Origin: Ochotona curzoniae | Taxonomy: Eukaryota > Chordata > Mammalia > Lagomorpha > Ochotonidae | Reading direction: 5' to 3' | NCBI RefSeq assembly: GCF_017591425.1 | Contig: NW_024465751.1 | Coordinates: 3,906,001-3,970,000, forward strand | Length of the DNA: 64,000 nucleotides | Made by a program: the position numbers and the translations under genes | Shown here: one piece after another, positions 1 through 12,225 of the stretch | Layout: each line of letters opens with the position of its first letter | How positions within the stretch are numbered: the stretch's first letter is position 1 | The notes under the pieces: generated by a model | The model's input: the letters and a program-made list of their open reading frames with translations, nothing else | Database searches by the model: none | Told to the model about the DNA's origin: nothing

Positions 1-39
1 TGAACTCTGTGCTATGCCAATTACTGAGCTCTGTGTTTA

Positions 40-235
40 TGCTTTATAATGATGATAATGGTAGCCAAAACACTTGATGGGTGCCAAGGGCTTTATGTTG
101 AATCCTCACTTATAATTATCTCTATTTTATAGATGAGTAAACTGAGTCTCAGAGATATAATTTGCCTGAGGTCACACAGCGAGGGGCAGAGCAGAGATTT
201 GAGCCTGCTTACATAAGTGCCATAGTGTGTGTTCC
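40..235 (-). repeat. MIR SINE
   Basis: It contains the antisense MIR core TTTATAGATGAGTAAACTGA followed by GAGGTCACACAGCGAGG, typical of old mammalian MIR copies. Confidence 0.7.
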
Positions 236-339
236 TCATTTGAACCAATCCCACCAGGTAGGTTGTTTGGGATGTTAACCTTGAAAGTGCCACCTCAGTC
301 CATTCTCTTGACAGGCCATCCCAGTCCTCCTTAGACAGT

Positions 340-430
340 TGTTACTGTCCCTGCTTTATGAATAAGCAGACTGACTTGGAGACGCCCAGAAACTTGCTGG
401 AGGTCACCAAGCTGGCAAGTGCTTGGGTGG
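340..430 (-). repeat. MIR fragment
   Basis: A diverged antisense MIR core (AATAAGCAGACTGACTTGGAG, then GGAGGTCACCAAGCTGGCAAG) directly follows another MIR piece. Confidence 0.4.
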
Positions 431-599
431 ACTTGTTGATTGGGAAGCTTCTGGCTGCAAGGAAACCCAGGGAATTTGCACTGAGTGGCAGAACTGCAGC
501 TGCTCCTCCCTGGCCCTATACCCAGTTTGTTGTCCCTGCAGGAAACACACAACACTCTTGAAATAGGATAACACCAAGAGAATTTCACAACAGGATTTT

Positions 600-1345
600 T
601 AACATTGAGGTAAAAGTGATATAGAATGAACCATTCTCAATCCCAGGAGTACAAGTCCATAACACCTAACACATTCACGATATTTTGCAACTGTCTGCAA
701 GACTTGTTCATCACCCCAAAAGGTGACTAGGAAACGGTCACTCCCCATCACGCTCCAGTGCCTGATACCCATCTATCTATTTCCTCTCCTCTCTCTCTGG
801 TTCCGTCTATTCTGAGATGGGAGCGTATAATAGGCATGACTTTGTGTCTGCCTTGCACTTGGCACATGGCTTCAGTATGGCAGTTTAGGGGCTTAGCCAT
901 GTTGGAGCAAAGCTAAGGAATTCATCTCTGTGAGTACAGTGTGCTTTGTGGATCCATTGATCAGTATGTGGGCAATCTGGCTATGGTGATTCAGTGACTC
1001 GGGCTGCTTCAAGTATTTATTTACAGTTTCTGTTCATTGGAATGTGTTTTTGGTTCTTCCGGGGTATATACCTTGGGTGTACTAGACCTTCAGGTAACTC
1101 TGTATAACTTTTGGAGGAGCAACCAAGCTTTTCCAAAGCAGGCGGCACATTGGATATTCCCAGCAGCCACGCGCAAGGGTTTACGTTTCACAACATCCCT
1201 GCCAGGACTTGTTCTTTGCCATCCTCTTTGGCTGAGCTGGTGGGTGTGCAGTCTCTGGGGTTTTCATTTGCCTTCCCCCATGAGTAATGCCCTAGAGCAT
1301 CTTCTTCTGTGCCTGTGAACCACATTAAGACATCTTTGAGAAGGC
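600..1345 (+). mobile_element. Ancient L1 3' end fragment
   Basis: The segment follows a long-known L1 3' module of placental genomes: a CACCCCAAAAGG stretch, a GGGTATATACCTTGGGTG block (near 1062), the CCAAGCTTTTCCAAAGC-like block (near 1125) and the CCCAGCAGCCACGC block (near 1158). It is highly diverged and has no ORF. Confidence 0.65.
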
Positions 1346-2112
1346 GTGGGCAGGTGGAGGGAAGCCCCAGGCTAGTGCAGCGCTCGGGGCCACAGCCAGG
1401 CTCCTGGGTCATGCTCAGTCACTGAGTAGATGGGGAGGAACAGCTTTTGCAAGCTGGAGGCAGCTGCTGCTTCATGAGGGGCCTGATCAGAGCTGAGGTT
1501 GGGTGGAGGCCAGCAGCCATTCCAAGAGTAGAGATTGGATCCTCAGTCTTTCTTTCCTTTCATCTCCTGGCAGGAGACTCTCTGTTGCTTGAAACGGTCC
1601 TGGAGCCCCTGGGGAAGGGAGCCCCTGCATTAGTTTCCGAGGTTGGTGTGGGGTGCAGCTCAGGGTGAAGAGTAGGAGACCAGTAGTATGTGCCTGGCAC
1701 AATGGGATTCTGACTTCACATCCCGGAGCGCTGGGCTTCACATTCTTGTGATTATTTGGGCCTGTCCTTTGGGTGTTGGTCTCTTTACGAGACTGGTAAG
1801 GACCCCAGCTAGACCTGGGGAGCTTCGTGTCCTGATTCTCACATCATCGTTGCACACCTTTCTCATAGACTACAGATAAACCTTTTCCTGATACCTTAAC
1901 CTTCTGTCACCTAACTGCATTCTGGGTCACGTGCCTCGTCTATGCTCAGATACGGCAGGTGTGTGGGATGCTTCGGAGCCAGTCTGGTCTGTATCTGGGA
2001 GCCTCAGAAACTTGTTCTTCATCAGAGGGATGAGGAAAGAGGGGTGCTTGGCAGAAAATTCACAGGATTGCTTCCCTGGTAATTTGTGTGTGTGTGTTTG
2101 GCCAAAGACCTG

Positions 2113-2220
2113 GCACATTAGCAGGGAGGAGGATCAGCAGTGGAGCAGCAGGAACTTGAACTGATATTCCAATATGGGATGGTGGCAACATAGCTCTCTG
2201 TGCCATAATGTTGGCTGCAA
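2113..2220 (-). mobile_element. CSINE fragment
   Basis: It matches the antisense middle and head of a CSINE: CATTAGCAGGGAGGAGGATC, GTGGAGCAGCAGGAACTTGA and ATATGGGATGG, ending in a degraded GTGCCATAATGTTGGC. Confidence 0.65.
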
Positions 2221-2720
2221 GGCCACGTGTTTTCCACTCTGCCACCCACTGTCCAGGATGTCAGTGTGCCCTAGAAGCCTTTATGTCCTGTTACAGGGCC
2301 TCATGTTTGCTCCAGCCTGCTGGGCAGCTGGTTGTCCCTGACTCTACCATCTTCTCAGATCTCTTCCAAGGGCCTCCTGGCCTCTGCCCTCTTCCTCTGG
2401 TCTGCATTGTGGAAGGAATGAATGGGGCTTCTTTCATATCAAGATTTTTGGGGAGTAAGACCCACCAGAAGACTGAGTTCAACCATGAGTTCAGAAAAGG
2501 AGCCCTTTGTAGGTTTTGCCACAAAAAGAAAGCATGAACAGAAAGCCCACCTCTTGTCTAATCCTGCTTACTGGAATGCCTAGTGTAGGCAGCCCTCTGG
2601 GAAGGGTCTTGTATTTTGGTGGTGATGGGAGGACAGAGAAGGTAGTGACTTGGTGGGTGCAGAGTTTGATTTGGGAGTGATGAAAATGTCCTAAAGTTGT
2701 GGTGATACGCACAAAACTCT

Positions 2721-2768
2721 GAATTGTACCAATACCCAAGGAATTGTACCAATACCCAAGGAATTGTA
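2721..2768. repeat. 20-bp tandem duplication
   Basis: GAATTGTACCAATACCCAAG occurs twice exactly and is followed by the first 8 bases of a third unit. It may be a recent slippage duplication. Confidence 0.9.
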
Positions 2769-3574
2769 TGCCTGAACTTGCTGAATGTTGTGTTATGACA
2801 GTAGTATCCTGATGTCATTGCAGAAAAAAAGAATACAGCAAACCCTGGTTTTATGCACTTACCTGTCTCTTTCCCTAGTTTCCTGGGCATGGCTACCCCT
2901 CCCCTTCTTGTCTGTGTGGATCCTGTATTGCTGACTCAACCTTCAGCCCGACTCAGCGCATGGACATTACCCAGCCACTTGGCTGAGGGTTCTTGCCCAG
3001 CACAGAGATGGCTCAAAGCTGGACATGAAGAGGTGTCTTGAGACTTTCTAGTATCAGTGGCAGAGAGGTCTTCCTTCCGCGGGTTTTGACAAAGGGGTTT
3101 GCGTGGCAGCCTGCAAGCCAGCGCCTGCCCCAGGAATGCAGCACCAGCACCTCCTTCAGGCTCCAGCAGTCCTGGAGTTCCATCCCTTTCTAGACTTGTC
3201 AGTTTGGTCAGCCCATGCCTCTCCCATTCTTTTGTTTCTTAGGCTGGTACTTGTTGGGCTGCCTGTCTCTGAGATGGATTCAGGTGTGGCTTCTGCAAAT
3301 TGAGTCCTCTGGCTGGCCCCATGAAGATGAGTCTCTTCCCTGTTACAGTCCTGTACTCTGTGTAGGGCTTGCTCTTTCCTTCTGTACCACTTGGTTGTGT
3401 CAGTGCAAGCCAAGAAAACGGCTTCCACAGAGGAAACAGCCTGGCGCTGGAATGTCGCAACCTAGCACATGAAGTCCTGTGTCAGGGCCCTCGGAAGGAT
3501 GTCTGGGACCCGCCCCGCATCTCCTCCGTGGGCTCATGGGGGATGGCCCTGTTTCTGCTGTATGTCTGTTGCAC

Positions 3575-3578
<4 letters not shown>

Positions 3579-3606
<28 letters not shown>

Positions 3607-3617
3607 CTGTGTGTGTT
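3579..3617. repeat. (TG)n microsatellite
   Basis: An uninterrupted GT run followed by imperfect TG-rich sequence up to about 3660. Confidence 0.95.
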
Positions 3618-4764
3618 GTACTTGGACATGTCTATATGTGTGCATGGATATGTGTGTCTGGGGAGTTGTGTGCTTCTGTATGTGTGCACAGTGTGTGCCC
3701 CCAGAGCTGTGACTTGTTTCTGGTACTGCATTCCCCTCCCTTATTGTTTCTCTGATTTGAACTGTATTTTGGCTCATTCGGGTCATGGTTCCTTGAGATT
3801 CTTGTTTAGCACAGAAAGGGGAGGGCCCCATCAGCTCAGGCCAGCCTGACACCAGCGTGGGAGGGCTCTGTTGCTACTTCTGCTTTGTCTCCTGGCTCCC
3901 AGAAAAATTCTGGTGGCTGTGGCACGTGGCATTAGGGTTCTCCCTTTAACCACTGTGGTGCCTCAGACTCCCAGCAGCCAGTGGACTTTCTGCCAGTGGC
4001 AGCCAAAGCATGAACCTGGGGCTCCCACTGTGGCAGCTTTGGGAGCCTTGGATCACCCCCAGATGACTTTCTTCAAGTCCTTTATTGTCCAGGACAGATT
4101 GAGTGGGGAAGGTGCAAAGCTGGGACTAATGTCTTGGGGAACTCTAGTTCCCAGCCATCCCATAGAGTGATGCGTGGTCACTGGAGTTGCCACGCTAGGG
4201 CTTGTCGGGAGTTCTGGGCACTGCGGACATGTGGTGGTCAGTTGGTGCCTGATGGGAAATGAAAGCAAGTCTGGAAAATCTTGACGTGAGAGTGTTTGGG
4301 AGGTGCTCACTCCGTCACCAGCATGTCCTTGGCAGGCGCTATGCCCACTGCAGGGTCTTTGCAGAGCCAGACGGACTGGAGCATGGGCTGGCTGTTCTGC
4401 CTGCCTGGGGGACTTTTCTCGAGTCTTTCGTTTAGGTGGCACTGTGACACTGGTGACCTGTCTTCCCACAGAGGCAATGATGAGGGATGTAGGATCCAGC
4501 CACTGGTGGGGCAACTGCCTCCAACCTTAGCATCCTGCCCATGGGTTGCCAACTTGCTGCCCTGAGAGATGAGCAGCTGCTCAGATAGAAACTGTTCAGG
4601 CGTCTGACTCTGGGTAAACTTAATTTTGTGCAAACTGATCCCCGCCTGTGGACAGACAGTGACGTTCCTAAGAAACAAAGATGAACTTTGGGAAAGAAAG
4701 CTGAAGATGGAAATCATCTGGCATTGACATGGCATCCTCATTTTGACAACTCATGTAGAAGTTT

Positions 4765-5070
4765 TTTGTTTTTGTTTTTAAAAATTTGTATTTATTTGAA
4801 AGGCAGGTGAAAAGGAAAGACAAGACATCTTTCATCTGCTTGCTCACTCCCCAGATGGCTGTAACATCCAGCTTTGGGCCTGGTTGAAACCAGGAGCCAG
4901 AAATTCCATGTGGGTCTCACCTGTTGTTGGCAGGGACCCAAATACGTGGACCATCTCTCACTGCCTTTCCAGGCACATTAGCTGGAAACACTATCAGAAG
5001 CTGTGCTGTGGATTGGTGCTCTGGTAAGGGATGCTGGCATACCAAGTGCTGTGCCACAACACTGGCCCCT
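4765..5070 (-). mobile_element. CSINE, full-length, old
   Basis: Antisense order: T-rich tail, TATTTATTTGAAAGGCAGG, CACTCCCCAGATGGC, GTGGGTCTCACC, and the tRNA-like head ending GTGCCACAACACTGGCCCC. Confidence 0.8.
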
Positions 5071-5154
5071 CATGGAGGAGTTTCCCAGTATTCTTGTTTT
5101 TCAATCTAATTCTGAAAATATGATCTATCTGTAGGTATTTATGTAAATAAGTTT

Positions 5155-5453
5155 TTAAAAATAAATTATGCATTTATTTTATTTGAAAGGCAGGCAGAGA
5201 GTTACTTATTGGTTCTCTCCCCACCCACAGTAGCCAGGCTAGGTTGGCCAAAAGCAAGAGCTGGGAACTTACTGTGTGTCTTTTAAATGGGAGTCAGTGA
5301 CCCAGCCTCTTGGGCTGCCGCCACCTGCTTCTTAGGAGCATCAATAGAGTATAGGGATCAGCAGTGTAGCCAGGATGCAAACTTGGGAGCTCTGATACTC
5401 TGGGAAGCTGGTATCCTAAAGTGGTATCTTAACTATTGTACCAAATGCCCACT
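5155..5453 (-). mobile_element. CSINE, old
   Basis: TTTATTTGAAAGGCAGGCAG at the left, tRNA-like head TATTGTACCAAATGCCCAC at the right. It lies 85 bp from another copy in the same orientation. Confidence 0.75.
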
Positions 5454-6039
5454 CTGGTCACAAGGTTTTAGATGGAAGCCTAGTCAGTGGCAGGAAGAAA
5501 CGTGGGTTTCTCACCTGTCAGTTTGGGAGATATCATCATTGTGTCCCAGAGGTGGCAGAAGCTCAGCAGAAGATTATCCATAGAAGAGGCCTCTTTGGCT
5601 GTGACTTTGAACTTACCACGATGTCCTGCTGCCTTTTCTGTCTGAGATCCTGCTTTTCATGCTGCACACCGGGTGCTGCTGTCACCTATCCAGTTCAGCT
5701 GTGCTTCATTCAAGTCTATGCCTTTTTCTCTGCTGTATAGCAACTTCTGTTTGTGCAGGTACCTGTCTGTTGCCTTTGAGTACAGGTCAGTGTCCAAGTT
5801 GGATTGACATCCAGTAGGCATCTCTTCTCTTACAGGAATAAATGAAGGAGCAAAGAAACTGAGTGTCATCAAATACGTGCTTCTTATTTTTATACTGTCA
5901 TGGGCATTCTCTGGATGCTGTCATCTGTGGGTCTCACTGGTGAGATCCTGATATATCTTTGCTGACCAGAAGTGCATATGTGCAGGGATCCCCAGCCTGG
6001 TTTTCTGAGCTGTACACAAAGGGTGCAGTTAGGCACTGA

Positions 6040-6112
6040 GGCTCTGTGCGGGGGAAGGTGGGCTCTGTGCGGGGGAAGGTGGGCTCTGTGCGGGGGAAGG
6101 TGGGCTCTGTGG
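6040..6112. repeat. 21-bp tandem repeat (about 3.4 copies)
   Basis: The unit GGCTCTGTGCGGGGGAAGGTG repeats three times almost perfectly and ends in a partial fourth. The G-rich strand contains GGGGG runs every 21 bp. Confidence 0.9.
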
Positions 6113-6639
6113 GTTCCTTGGGAGAACTGTAGGAGGTGAGTTAGCCTCACTCATCTGATTGACAGCCTTCTAAGGACTGCTCTGGGATTTAGCTGATTTG
6201 TGAGCATTTTTGTGGCGATTCAAGTACTTGCTGGCTTTTATATCCGAAATGCCTTAGATTTTAAGATGTGTTCTTGATACCGTAACAGCATTGGAGGAGA
6301 CCACAAGAGCTCTCTTCTTCATTCAGTGTCATTGATAGAAGATGAAGGCATTCTGTTTCAAAAGTGCTGGGCTGTGAAAATGTGGCTGTCTAGGAATATT
6401 GTCAAGTTGGGTTGCTGGGTGGTTGGTGGTTGGTGCTTGCTCGTTGGAAACGCTCCTGAGAATCGGGAATGAGTGAGGCTGCTCCTGTTAACTTGCTCAA
6501 GGTTTTTTTTTTTTTCACAGTATTAGCATAGGAGACTTGGGTACATGTGGCAGAGAACCCCCACCTCCCGAGGCTGCCTCTGCTTTGAAAAGTGGGTGGG
6601 ACTTCAAGGATAGAGAAGTCTTTGTGCTCACACAGATGT

Positions 6640-6800
6640 AGAGTCTGCTTTTGAGCTGTGTGACGGCTCTTAATAAGATGTTCACCTTGTATTGGCCTCA
6701 ATTCCATTGTCTGTAAAGTGGAAGAGTAACAATGTCTGTCTCCTAGAGTTGCTATGAGGTTGAATATGTGGCATCTGCTGGGCATTCAGTCCATTATGAT
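6640..6800 (+). repeat. MIR SINE
   Basis: Sense MIR core: GAGCTGTGTGACGGC, then CCTCAATTCCATTGTCTGTA, AAGTGGAAGAGTAACAATG and a CTATGAGGTTGAATATG block. Confidence 0.7.
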
Positions 6801-7489
6801 TGCTTATGTCCGATAGAGCTGTTGTCCCTTGTGGAGAGCAGTTAGAGCTGTGCGTGTTGCAATCCTGGGCCAGCTGAGATGGCACTAGAGCAGATATCCA
6901 CTCCTGGCTGTGTGGTGCCCAGAAACTACTTAGCCCCACACTGGGGCTTCCTGCAGGGAGAGACACCCTGTCCCCTTCTGCTTCCCTTTTTCTGGGATGC
7001 AGTGATGACTGGGACACTGTTCCTGGAAGGTCACTTCCAGGGCTCCTGTGTATCCTCACTGGCGGTCACTGGGGGCAGTGGTCAGGAGGACCTGCCCCAG
7101 GAAACACATGTAGGGTGCTGGGGTTGTGGCAGCTTGGCTGCACATATCCTTTCTAGTTTGGGAATGTCACATTAATGGCCTTTCTGTGTGCTTTTGTACT
7201 GTATTATCTCTTCTCATTCTTACAGGACCCACCTTCCCCCTCCCTCCGATACTGCACATGAGCAACCTGTTTGGCAGGTGATTCAGGGAGCCCCAGGTGG
7301 AGGAGAGAAGAAGCTGGGGCTTCATTCCTCACCACTGAACAGCAAGGAGTACCGCTCCCCAGTTTTCTTATCTGTCCTTTTCTGAGGGCCACACCCGGGA
7401 GCCCTAATGCCCTGGCACTCCCAGTCTGGGTACCAGCAACAGACTTGTGGGCAGAGAGAGGCAGGTCTTGCTTACTGCAAGCCTTTAGT

Positions 7490-7650
7490 GTTTGTGAGCA
7501 TCAGGCAGTGTGTACAGACACTATTCCCAGTCAGGTGCCATCCCCACCTGCTGTGCAGAAGACAGGCTTTTGGGAGGGAACTCTCATTGCTAAAGATCGC
7601 ACAGCAGGGAGGTGACCAAGCCAGGGTTTGGACCCCTGAGCCCAGAGAAG
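7490..7650 (-). repeat. MIR fragment
   Basis: Antisense MIR features: AAAGATCGCACAGCAGGGAGG followed by CCAGGGTTTGGACCCCTGAG. Confidence 0.5.
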
Positions 7651-8709
7651 CAGCCTTGAGGTGTGGCTGTCCCCCGCAGGAATGTGCAGTTATGTGAAAG
7701 GACCCTGATCTTGCTGTTAAGACAGTGGACAGCACAGCCAGCCCCGGGCACTCACAGATTTCACCCTCTGCTTGCAGATCTTTCCAGAGCTAATCTTGCA
7801 GCACAGCCTGAGCAGAGCCTGGTCCCTGGGCGCGGAGCCTGTTGCCCGGCTTGTGCCTCGCAGGGTTACCTGGTTGCTACCTCCTTGAGTTTCCAAGGAC
7901 TGGCTGAACTTTTTTGAGTGCTGTGTTTACTAATCACCTGCAGGCACGGCTAATCATGGCACGGCTCTAGGAGGTTATTTAACTGAGGCCTGATTTCTTA
8001 AGCAGAGACCATTCTAACTTTGACATTTAGCTTAATCGGTATTTTTTTTTTTCAATGAATGAATGAATGAGTGTACTTCCTTAGCAAATGTTCTCACAGG
8101 AAACTCTTGCCAGTGAAAAGCAGCAAACAGTAGGTGTTTAGTAATTGTGAGGCAGATTCTAGGGCCTTGTGTTCTTAGTCAGATTATGTTACTTGAGTAG
8201 TTCATCCTGTCTGTGTTTCTGGGCCTATCTCTGGTCCTCACTGTAACCTGAGGTCTCTAGGGCAAATGACCTTGGTTTACTGGGACTCGCCTCCTCACTG
8301 CCTGGCCCAGTGCCTGTAGTGAACAGAGGGAGGTGGACATAAGACAGGCTGTGACAGTCATCATAAATTGATAATCCACAGGACGGTAGGCTGGGCTGTA
8401 TTACGGCTTCTTCCCAGTGACTCTTTTGGAGAGGAGAGACCCATGCCATCTTTCTTGTCTAGTTAGTGTAGAAGACAGGAGGATGAAGCCCAGGCGAGGC
8501 TCCAGCAGCTTTGGCTTCATTAGGGCAGCTCCTAACCTGTGCTGGCTTCCTGCTTGCAGTGGGCTTCTGTAGAGCCTTGTCTGCATGCTTTGGCAGTTTC
8601 TGGGGTTAGCCTGGGTGGCTGGCATCAGGAGAGCAGTGGTGGGTAGGAAAGAGGGATTAGGAGAAACAGCTGATGTTCTCTCTGCCCTGGCCAGAGGTCG
8701 CAGGTGCCT

Positions 8710-8998
8710 AACTCAGAGTTACAGAGAGAGAAGGAGAGGCAGATCTTTCATTTGCTGGTTTACTCTCCAGATGTTTGCAAGGGTTGGGGTTAGGCCAGAA
8801 TAAAGCTGAAAACCAGGAACTTTATTTGTTCCAAATGGGTACAGGGGCCCACACATGTGAGCAATCTTCCACTGCTTTTCCTAGGCTGTTTGCAAAGAGT
8901 TGAATTGAAAGTGAAACAGCTGGGACATAAACTGGCACCCACATAGGATGTCAGTGTTGTTGGTGGCAGCTTTCCCCACTGTGCCAAAGTGCTGCTCT
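8710..8998 (-). mobile_element. CSINE, old
   Basis: GAGTTACAGAGAGAGAAGGAG, TTTACTCTCCAGATG, AAACTGGCACCCACATAGG and a degraded head CACTGTGCCAAAGTGC in antisense order. Confidence 0.75.
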
Positions 8999-9199
8999 CC
9001 CCCACCCCCGAATGGCTGTTGGTTAATACTAAATCTCCATGACCATCTCAGATGCTTTCAGCTTTTGCCATTCAAGCGTGGTCATAGGAGAGGAGGTTTG
9101 ATGTATTTCCATGCAGCCATCAGAAAAGAATGCAGCAATGTGATATGTATAGACAGACTGCACCTTGCCTTCTGAGTGGACCAGATCACGGCCTGAGTG

Positions 9200-9360
9200 C
9201 TGAAACCAAGCTGCTCCAGCTTTGAGTTCTGAATCTGTTATCCTGGCCGTTGCGTGACATGGGAGATGTTTCCTAACGTGTATGAGCCTCCATTTCCTTA
9301 CCTGTAGCTCTCACAGTTCCTTGCAGGGGTCTGAGGTCTGAATGAGATAATGCATCTGCC
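9200..9360 (+). repeat. MIR SINE
   Basis: TGAGCCTCCATTTCCTTACC, then GGTCTGAATGAGATAATGC, matches the sense MIR core. Confidence 0.65.
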
Positions 9361-9364
9361 TATG

Positions 9365-10050
9365 GGAGGGCTCTCCAGAAAAATGGAATCAACAGGGTGC
9401 TGATGGAACCAGCCCATTCCTGTAGCAAGTGGACTTGACTGTGGAGGTGGGGTGGGTCATTCCAGACCCTAAGGCCTGGGAACCAGGACATCTGATGGCC
9501 AACGGCAGAAGATGGATGGCGCAATCCCAACAGACAGCAAATTCACTCCCACTGATTTTGAAAATGTGTTTATTTAAAGGACAAATTAGCAGAGAGAGAG
9601 AGAGTGAGAGATTGATCTGTCTTCTGGTCTACTCCCCAAACGGCCACACTGCTGGGGCTGGGCCAGAATGGAGTCAGGAGCCTGGAACTCCATCTGGGTC
9701 TCCCATATGGGTGCAGGGCCCACACGCTTGGGACATCTTTTATTGCTTTCCTAAGTGCATTAGGAAGTGGAACATATGGAATTTGAACCGATACTCACAT
9801 GGGATACTGGCATTACAATCAGAACACTACAACTGTCAGAACTGGCCCCAACCTTTTTTGAGTTTCTGGGGGCCTTCCATGATTGGCTGATGTGCATTCA
9901 CATTGGGAAGGGGTATCTATGCGGTCCACAGATCCAAATGCTTGTGCCTTCCAGAAGCACCCTTACAGGCACTCCCAAAAATCATGTCACCATCCTGCTG
10001 GTTATCCATTAACCCAGTCCATTTGATGCATGAAATTAATCATCACAGAG
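9365..10050. mobile_element. Ancient interspersed repeat split by a CSINE
   Basis: The left part starts GGGCTCTCCAGAAAAATGGA. The right part has AGAAGCACCCTTACAGGCAC and GAAATTAATCATCACA. Both resemble a widespread old placental repeat that I recognise but cannot name with confidence. A CSINE (9556-9850) has inserted into it. Confidence 0.45.
9556..9850 (-). mobile_element. CSINE nested in older repeat
   Basis: GTGTTTATTTAAAGGAC tail side, GGGTCTCCCATATGGGTGCA centre and a degraded head ending CAGAACTGGCCCC, in antisense order. Confidence 0.8.
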
Positions 10051-10854
10051 CTTAAAGAGATTGTTTTTATTTTTTTTTTTACCTTTTGCCGTCAGAGTTC
10101 AGAAGTCGAGAAGTTATTGAAATGGGGAAGTTGAAGAAATCTAACTGAAAGAGGTGGAAATGGGCTTGTAACAGATGAGAAGTGGCATAAAAAATGCTGA
10201 TTTTGTAAGTGTGGCTTCCACACAACAGCAAGAGTTACCTCAGTAGTGAGGAAGAGGCTTTGCTCGGGTGTTTTGGGAGTAAACTAATTGTAGCCAGCTG
10301 TACATGAATCAAGAGCTCATCACTTGCTGAAACCGTGTACGGTAGGGAGTGGCGGTAAAGAGGAGTTCAGTGCAAATGATTTGTGTCTCATAGTCCTGCA
10401 TGGCATCAGGAATTGCCGGCCTGACTGACATCACGTAAGTCGCAGGGTAGAATGTCAATGGAAAAGCAGAAATGTACGTGGGTGGTGGCAGTGTGATGCT
10501 TGATGGTAATGAATTCTGGCTCACTTGCAGGTAGTTGCTTTAAATCTTGGGGCATGGGTGGCAGTGGGAAATGAGAGGCTGTGAGACAGGGTACCATGGC
10601 TCAGTCACTCCATCATCAGACGCTTCCTGACACCTGCGCACAGGTGCTGTGGCTCCCCTGCCCTGCTCTTTAAGAGCCGAGATTGCCTGTTCATCAGAGG
10701 ACCTGCCCTTCTTCTGTCGGAGACCAGTTCCAGGCCGTGCTTAGTCAGCCAAGGGTTCAGGTTGGTGGAAAAGTGGACACTCGGGCTTGCTGGCTGCTTA
10801 GTGTGTCAGGACAGCTCTCCAGCATCCCTGGGTGAGTTGAGCCTCAGGTGCTGC

Positions 10855-10935
10855 ACTGGTACCCTGTGTAAGCTCCTTAACCTCTGAGTTTCAGCTTCTT
10901 ATAGCATGGTTCTGAGGGCTAAGTGAGGGGATGTT
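10855..10935 (+). repeat. MIR fragment
   Basis: AGCTCCTTAACCTCTGAGTTTCAG followed by GAGGGCTAAGTGAGG is a diverged sense MIR core. Confidence 0.45.
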
Positions 10936-10974
10936 ATCACTGCTAGTACTACTAGTTGCCTTGCACTCACTGGT

Positions 10975-11150
10975 GACAAGGAGCCTTACATTTGCTTAGA
11001 ACTTTAACTGTGTTTCCTTGTTAGTTCTAATAGGGATTTTTTGAGGAAGGTATTTTATCTTAGTTCTAAAGGTGGAGAACTGAAGTATATACAGATGAAT
11101 AACCTACCCAAGAGTCATTCCTAATGTGGGTTTCTAACCCAGATACATTT
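10975..11150 (-). repeat. MIR fragment
   Basis: GAGGAAGGTATTTTATCTTAG, AGGTGGAGAACTGAAG and CTAACCCAGATAC follow the antisense MIR order. Confidence 0.45.
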
Positions 11151-11639
11151 TTTGTGGTAGGGACTGTTAAGGTGCAAGATCTAGTAAGGTTGTTTTTGCA
11201 TCATTACCATCAACAACATCATGAACCTCATCTTTCTCATCCAGTGAATAGCCAGTATTCCATACTCATTAAATTAAAGGAATAACGAATGAAAAATGTT
11301 AGTTCCTCCAGATCAAGATTTTTCTTTTTTCTTGTCTTGGTCTTCATGAGGCAAGAGGAGCCCCACCAGCACAAGAGTTCTTTGAAATGAATGATTGCAA
11401 AGTGGAATTTTTTTTTTCTCCACTTGCTGGCAGCTCTCTAAGAAAATCACCTTAATTAAAATGTATTATTTGCTTTCTGTTTATCGAAACCAGTCCCAGA
11501 AAGGTAAAGGCCTTAAATGTTGAACAGTGTTTATCTTCAGTTGTGGGAATAATAAATTAGTTTAGTTTTATGCCTTAATGTTTTTTCATGGATAACTTTT
11601 ATATTTGGGAGGAAACAGTCTCTTTTTGAAGGACAGTCA

Positions 11640-11880
11640 GTGGTGGGTATTGGGTGCAGCTGTTAAGATGTTGCGGTAGGTACCTGCATCCCAGAATGTC
11701 CTGCCTCCATTTCCGAGTGCACTTCCTGCTAATGTGCACCCTGGGGGATGGGTCCCTGCTGTCCAGGAGGGAAAACGGGACTGAGTTCTAAGCTCCTGAC
11801 TTTGCCTAGTCCAGATCTGTGAATCAGTGGATGGAACATTTCCCTTTCTCTCTCTTTCAGGTGAAAAAGAGGTCGGAAGG
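11640..11880 (+). mobile_element. CSINE, old, sense orientation
   Basis: TGGGTGCAGCTGTTAAGATG head, ACTTCCTGCTAATGTGCACCC centre, and TCAGTGGATGGAACATTTCC followed by CTCTCTCTTTCAG. One of only five sense copies in the window. Confidence 0.75.
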
Positions 11881-12089
11881 GAGTTAGGAAAGACAGTGTG
11901 AAAGCATAGATGAATGTTCAGTCTACAACCCTGGGGAAGAGATATGGATATGTACTAAGATAGTGACCTAATTCAAGTGGTGCTGATGCGAGGCAGCGGA
12001 TGTGAAAGGACCTGGTGGTCACACCTCGCACAGTTGTCTCACACCCCGTCCTCTCGGGGCTCGTGACACTCTAGAGATGGAGGTCAGGC

Positions 12090-12225
12090 TGGGCTTGGTG
12101 GCCTCATTTCCTAGATAAGGGACCTGAGAGCCAAGAAAGTTTACCTAGAAAGTGAGACTCTGCTTGTGGGCACAGGTAGGACTCCAGCTCAGTGACCTAC
12201 CCACTCTGTCCCAGCAGCCCCCCAT
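12090..12225 (-). repeat. MIR fragment
   Basis: CATTTCCTAGATAAGGGACCTGAGAG followed by AGGACTCCAGCTCAGTGACC resembles the antisense MIR core. Confidence 0.45.

Larger units (their letters stand above)
1346..4764. other. Intronic sequence, mostly unassigned
   Basis: Apart from a CSINE fragment (2113-2220), a 20-bp tandem duplication (2721-2768) and a TG microsatellite (3579-3617), I see no gene, RNA or assignable repeat. Open frames here are short and lack features of a real protein. Confidence 0.5.
5454..8709. other. Intronic sequence with MIR pieces and a minisatellite
   Basis: It holds a 21-bp tandem repeat (6040-6112) and MIR copies near 6640-6800 and 7490-7650. The rest looks single-copy, with no gene I can support. 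Confidence 0.5.
10051..11639. other. Intronic sequence, partly MIR, otherwise single-copy
   Basis: MIR pieces lie near 10855-10935 and 10975-11150. The AT-rich stretch 11280-11600 matches no repeat I know and might be a conserved noncoding element. No coding potential. Confidence 0.45.

Noticed and set aside
3400..3852. Open frames with Thr-His or Cys-Val repeats
   Set aside because: They translate the TG microsatellite.
9429..9890. 153-codon open frame
   Set aside because: It runs through a CSINE and the older repeat around it; no protein family.
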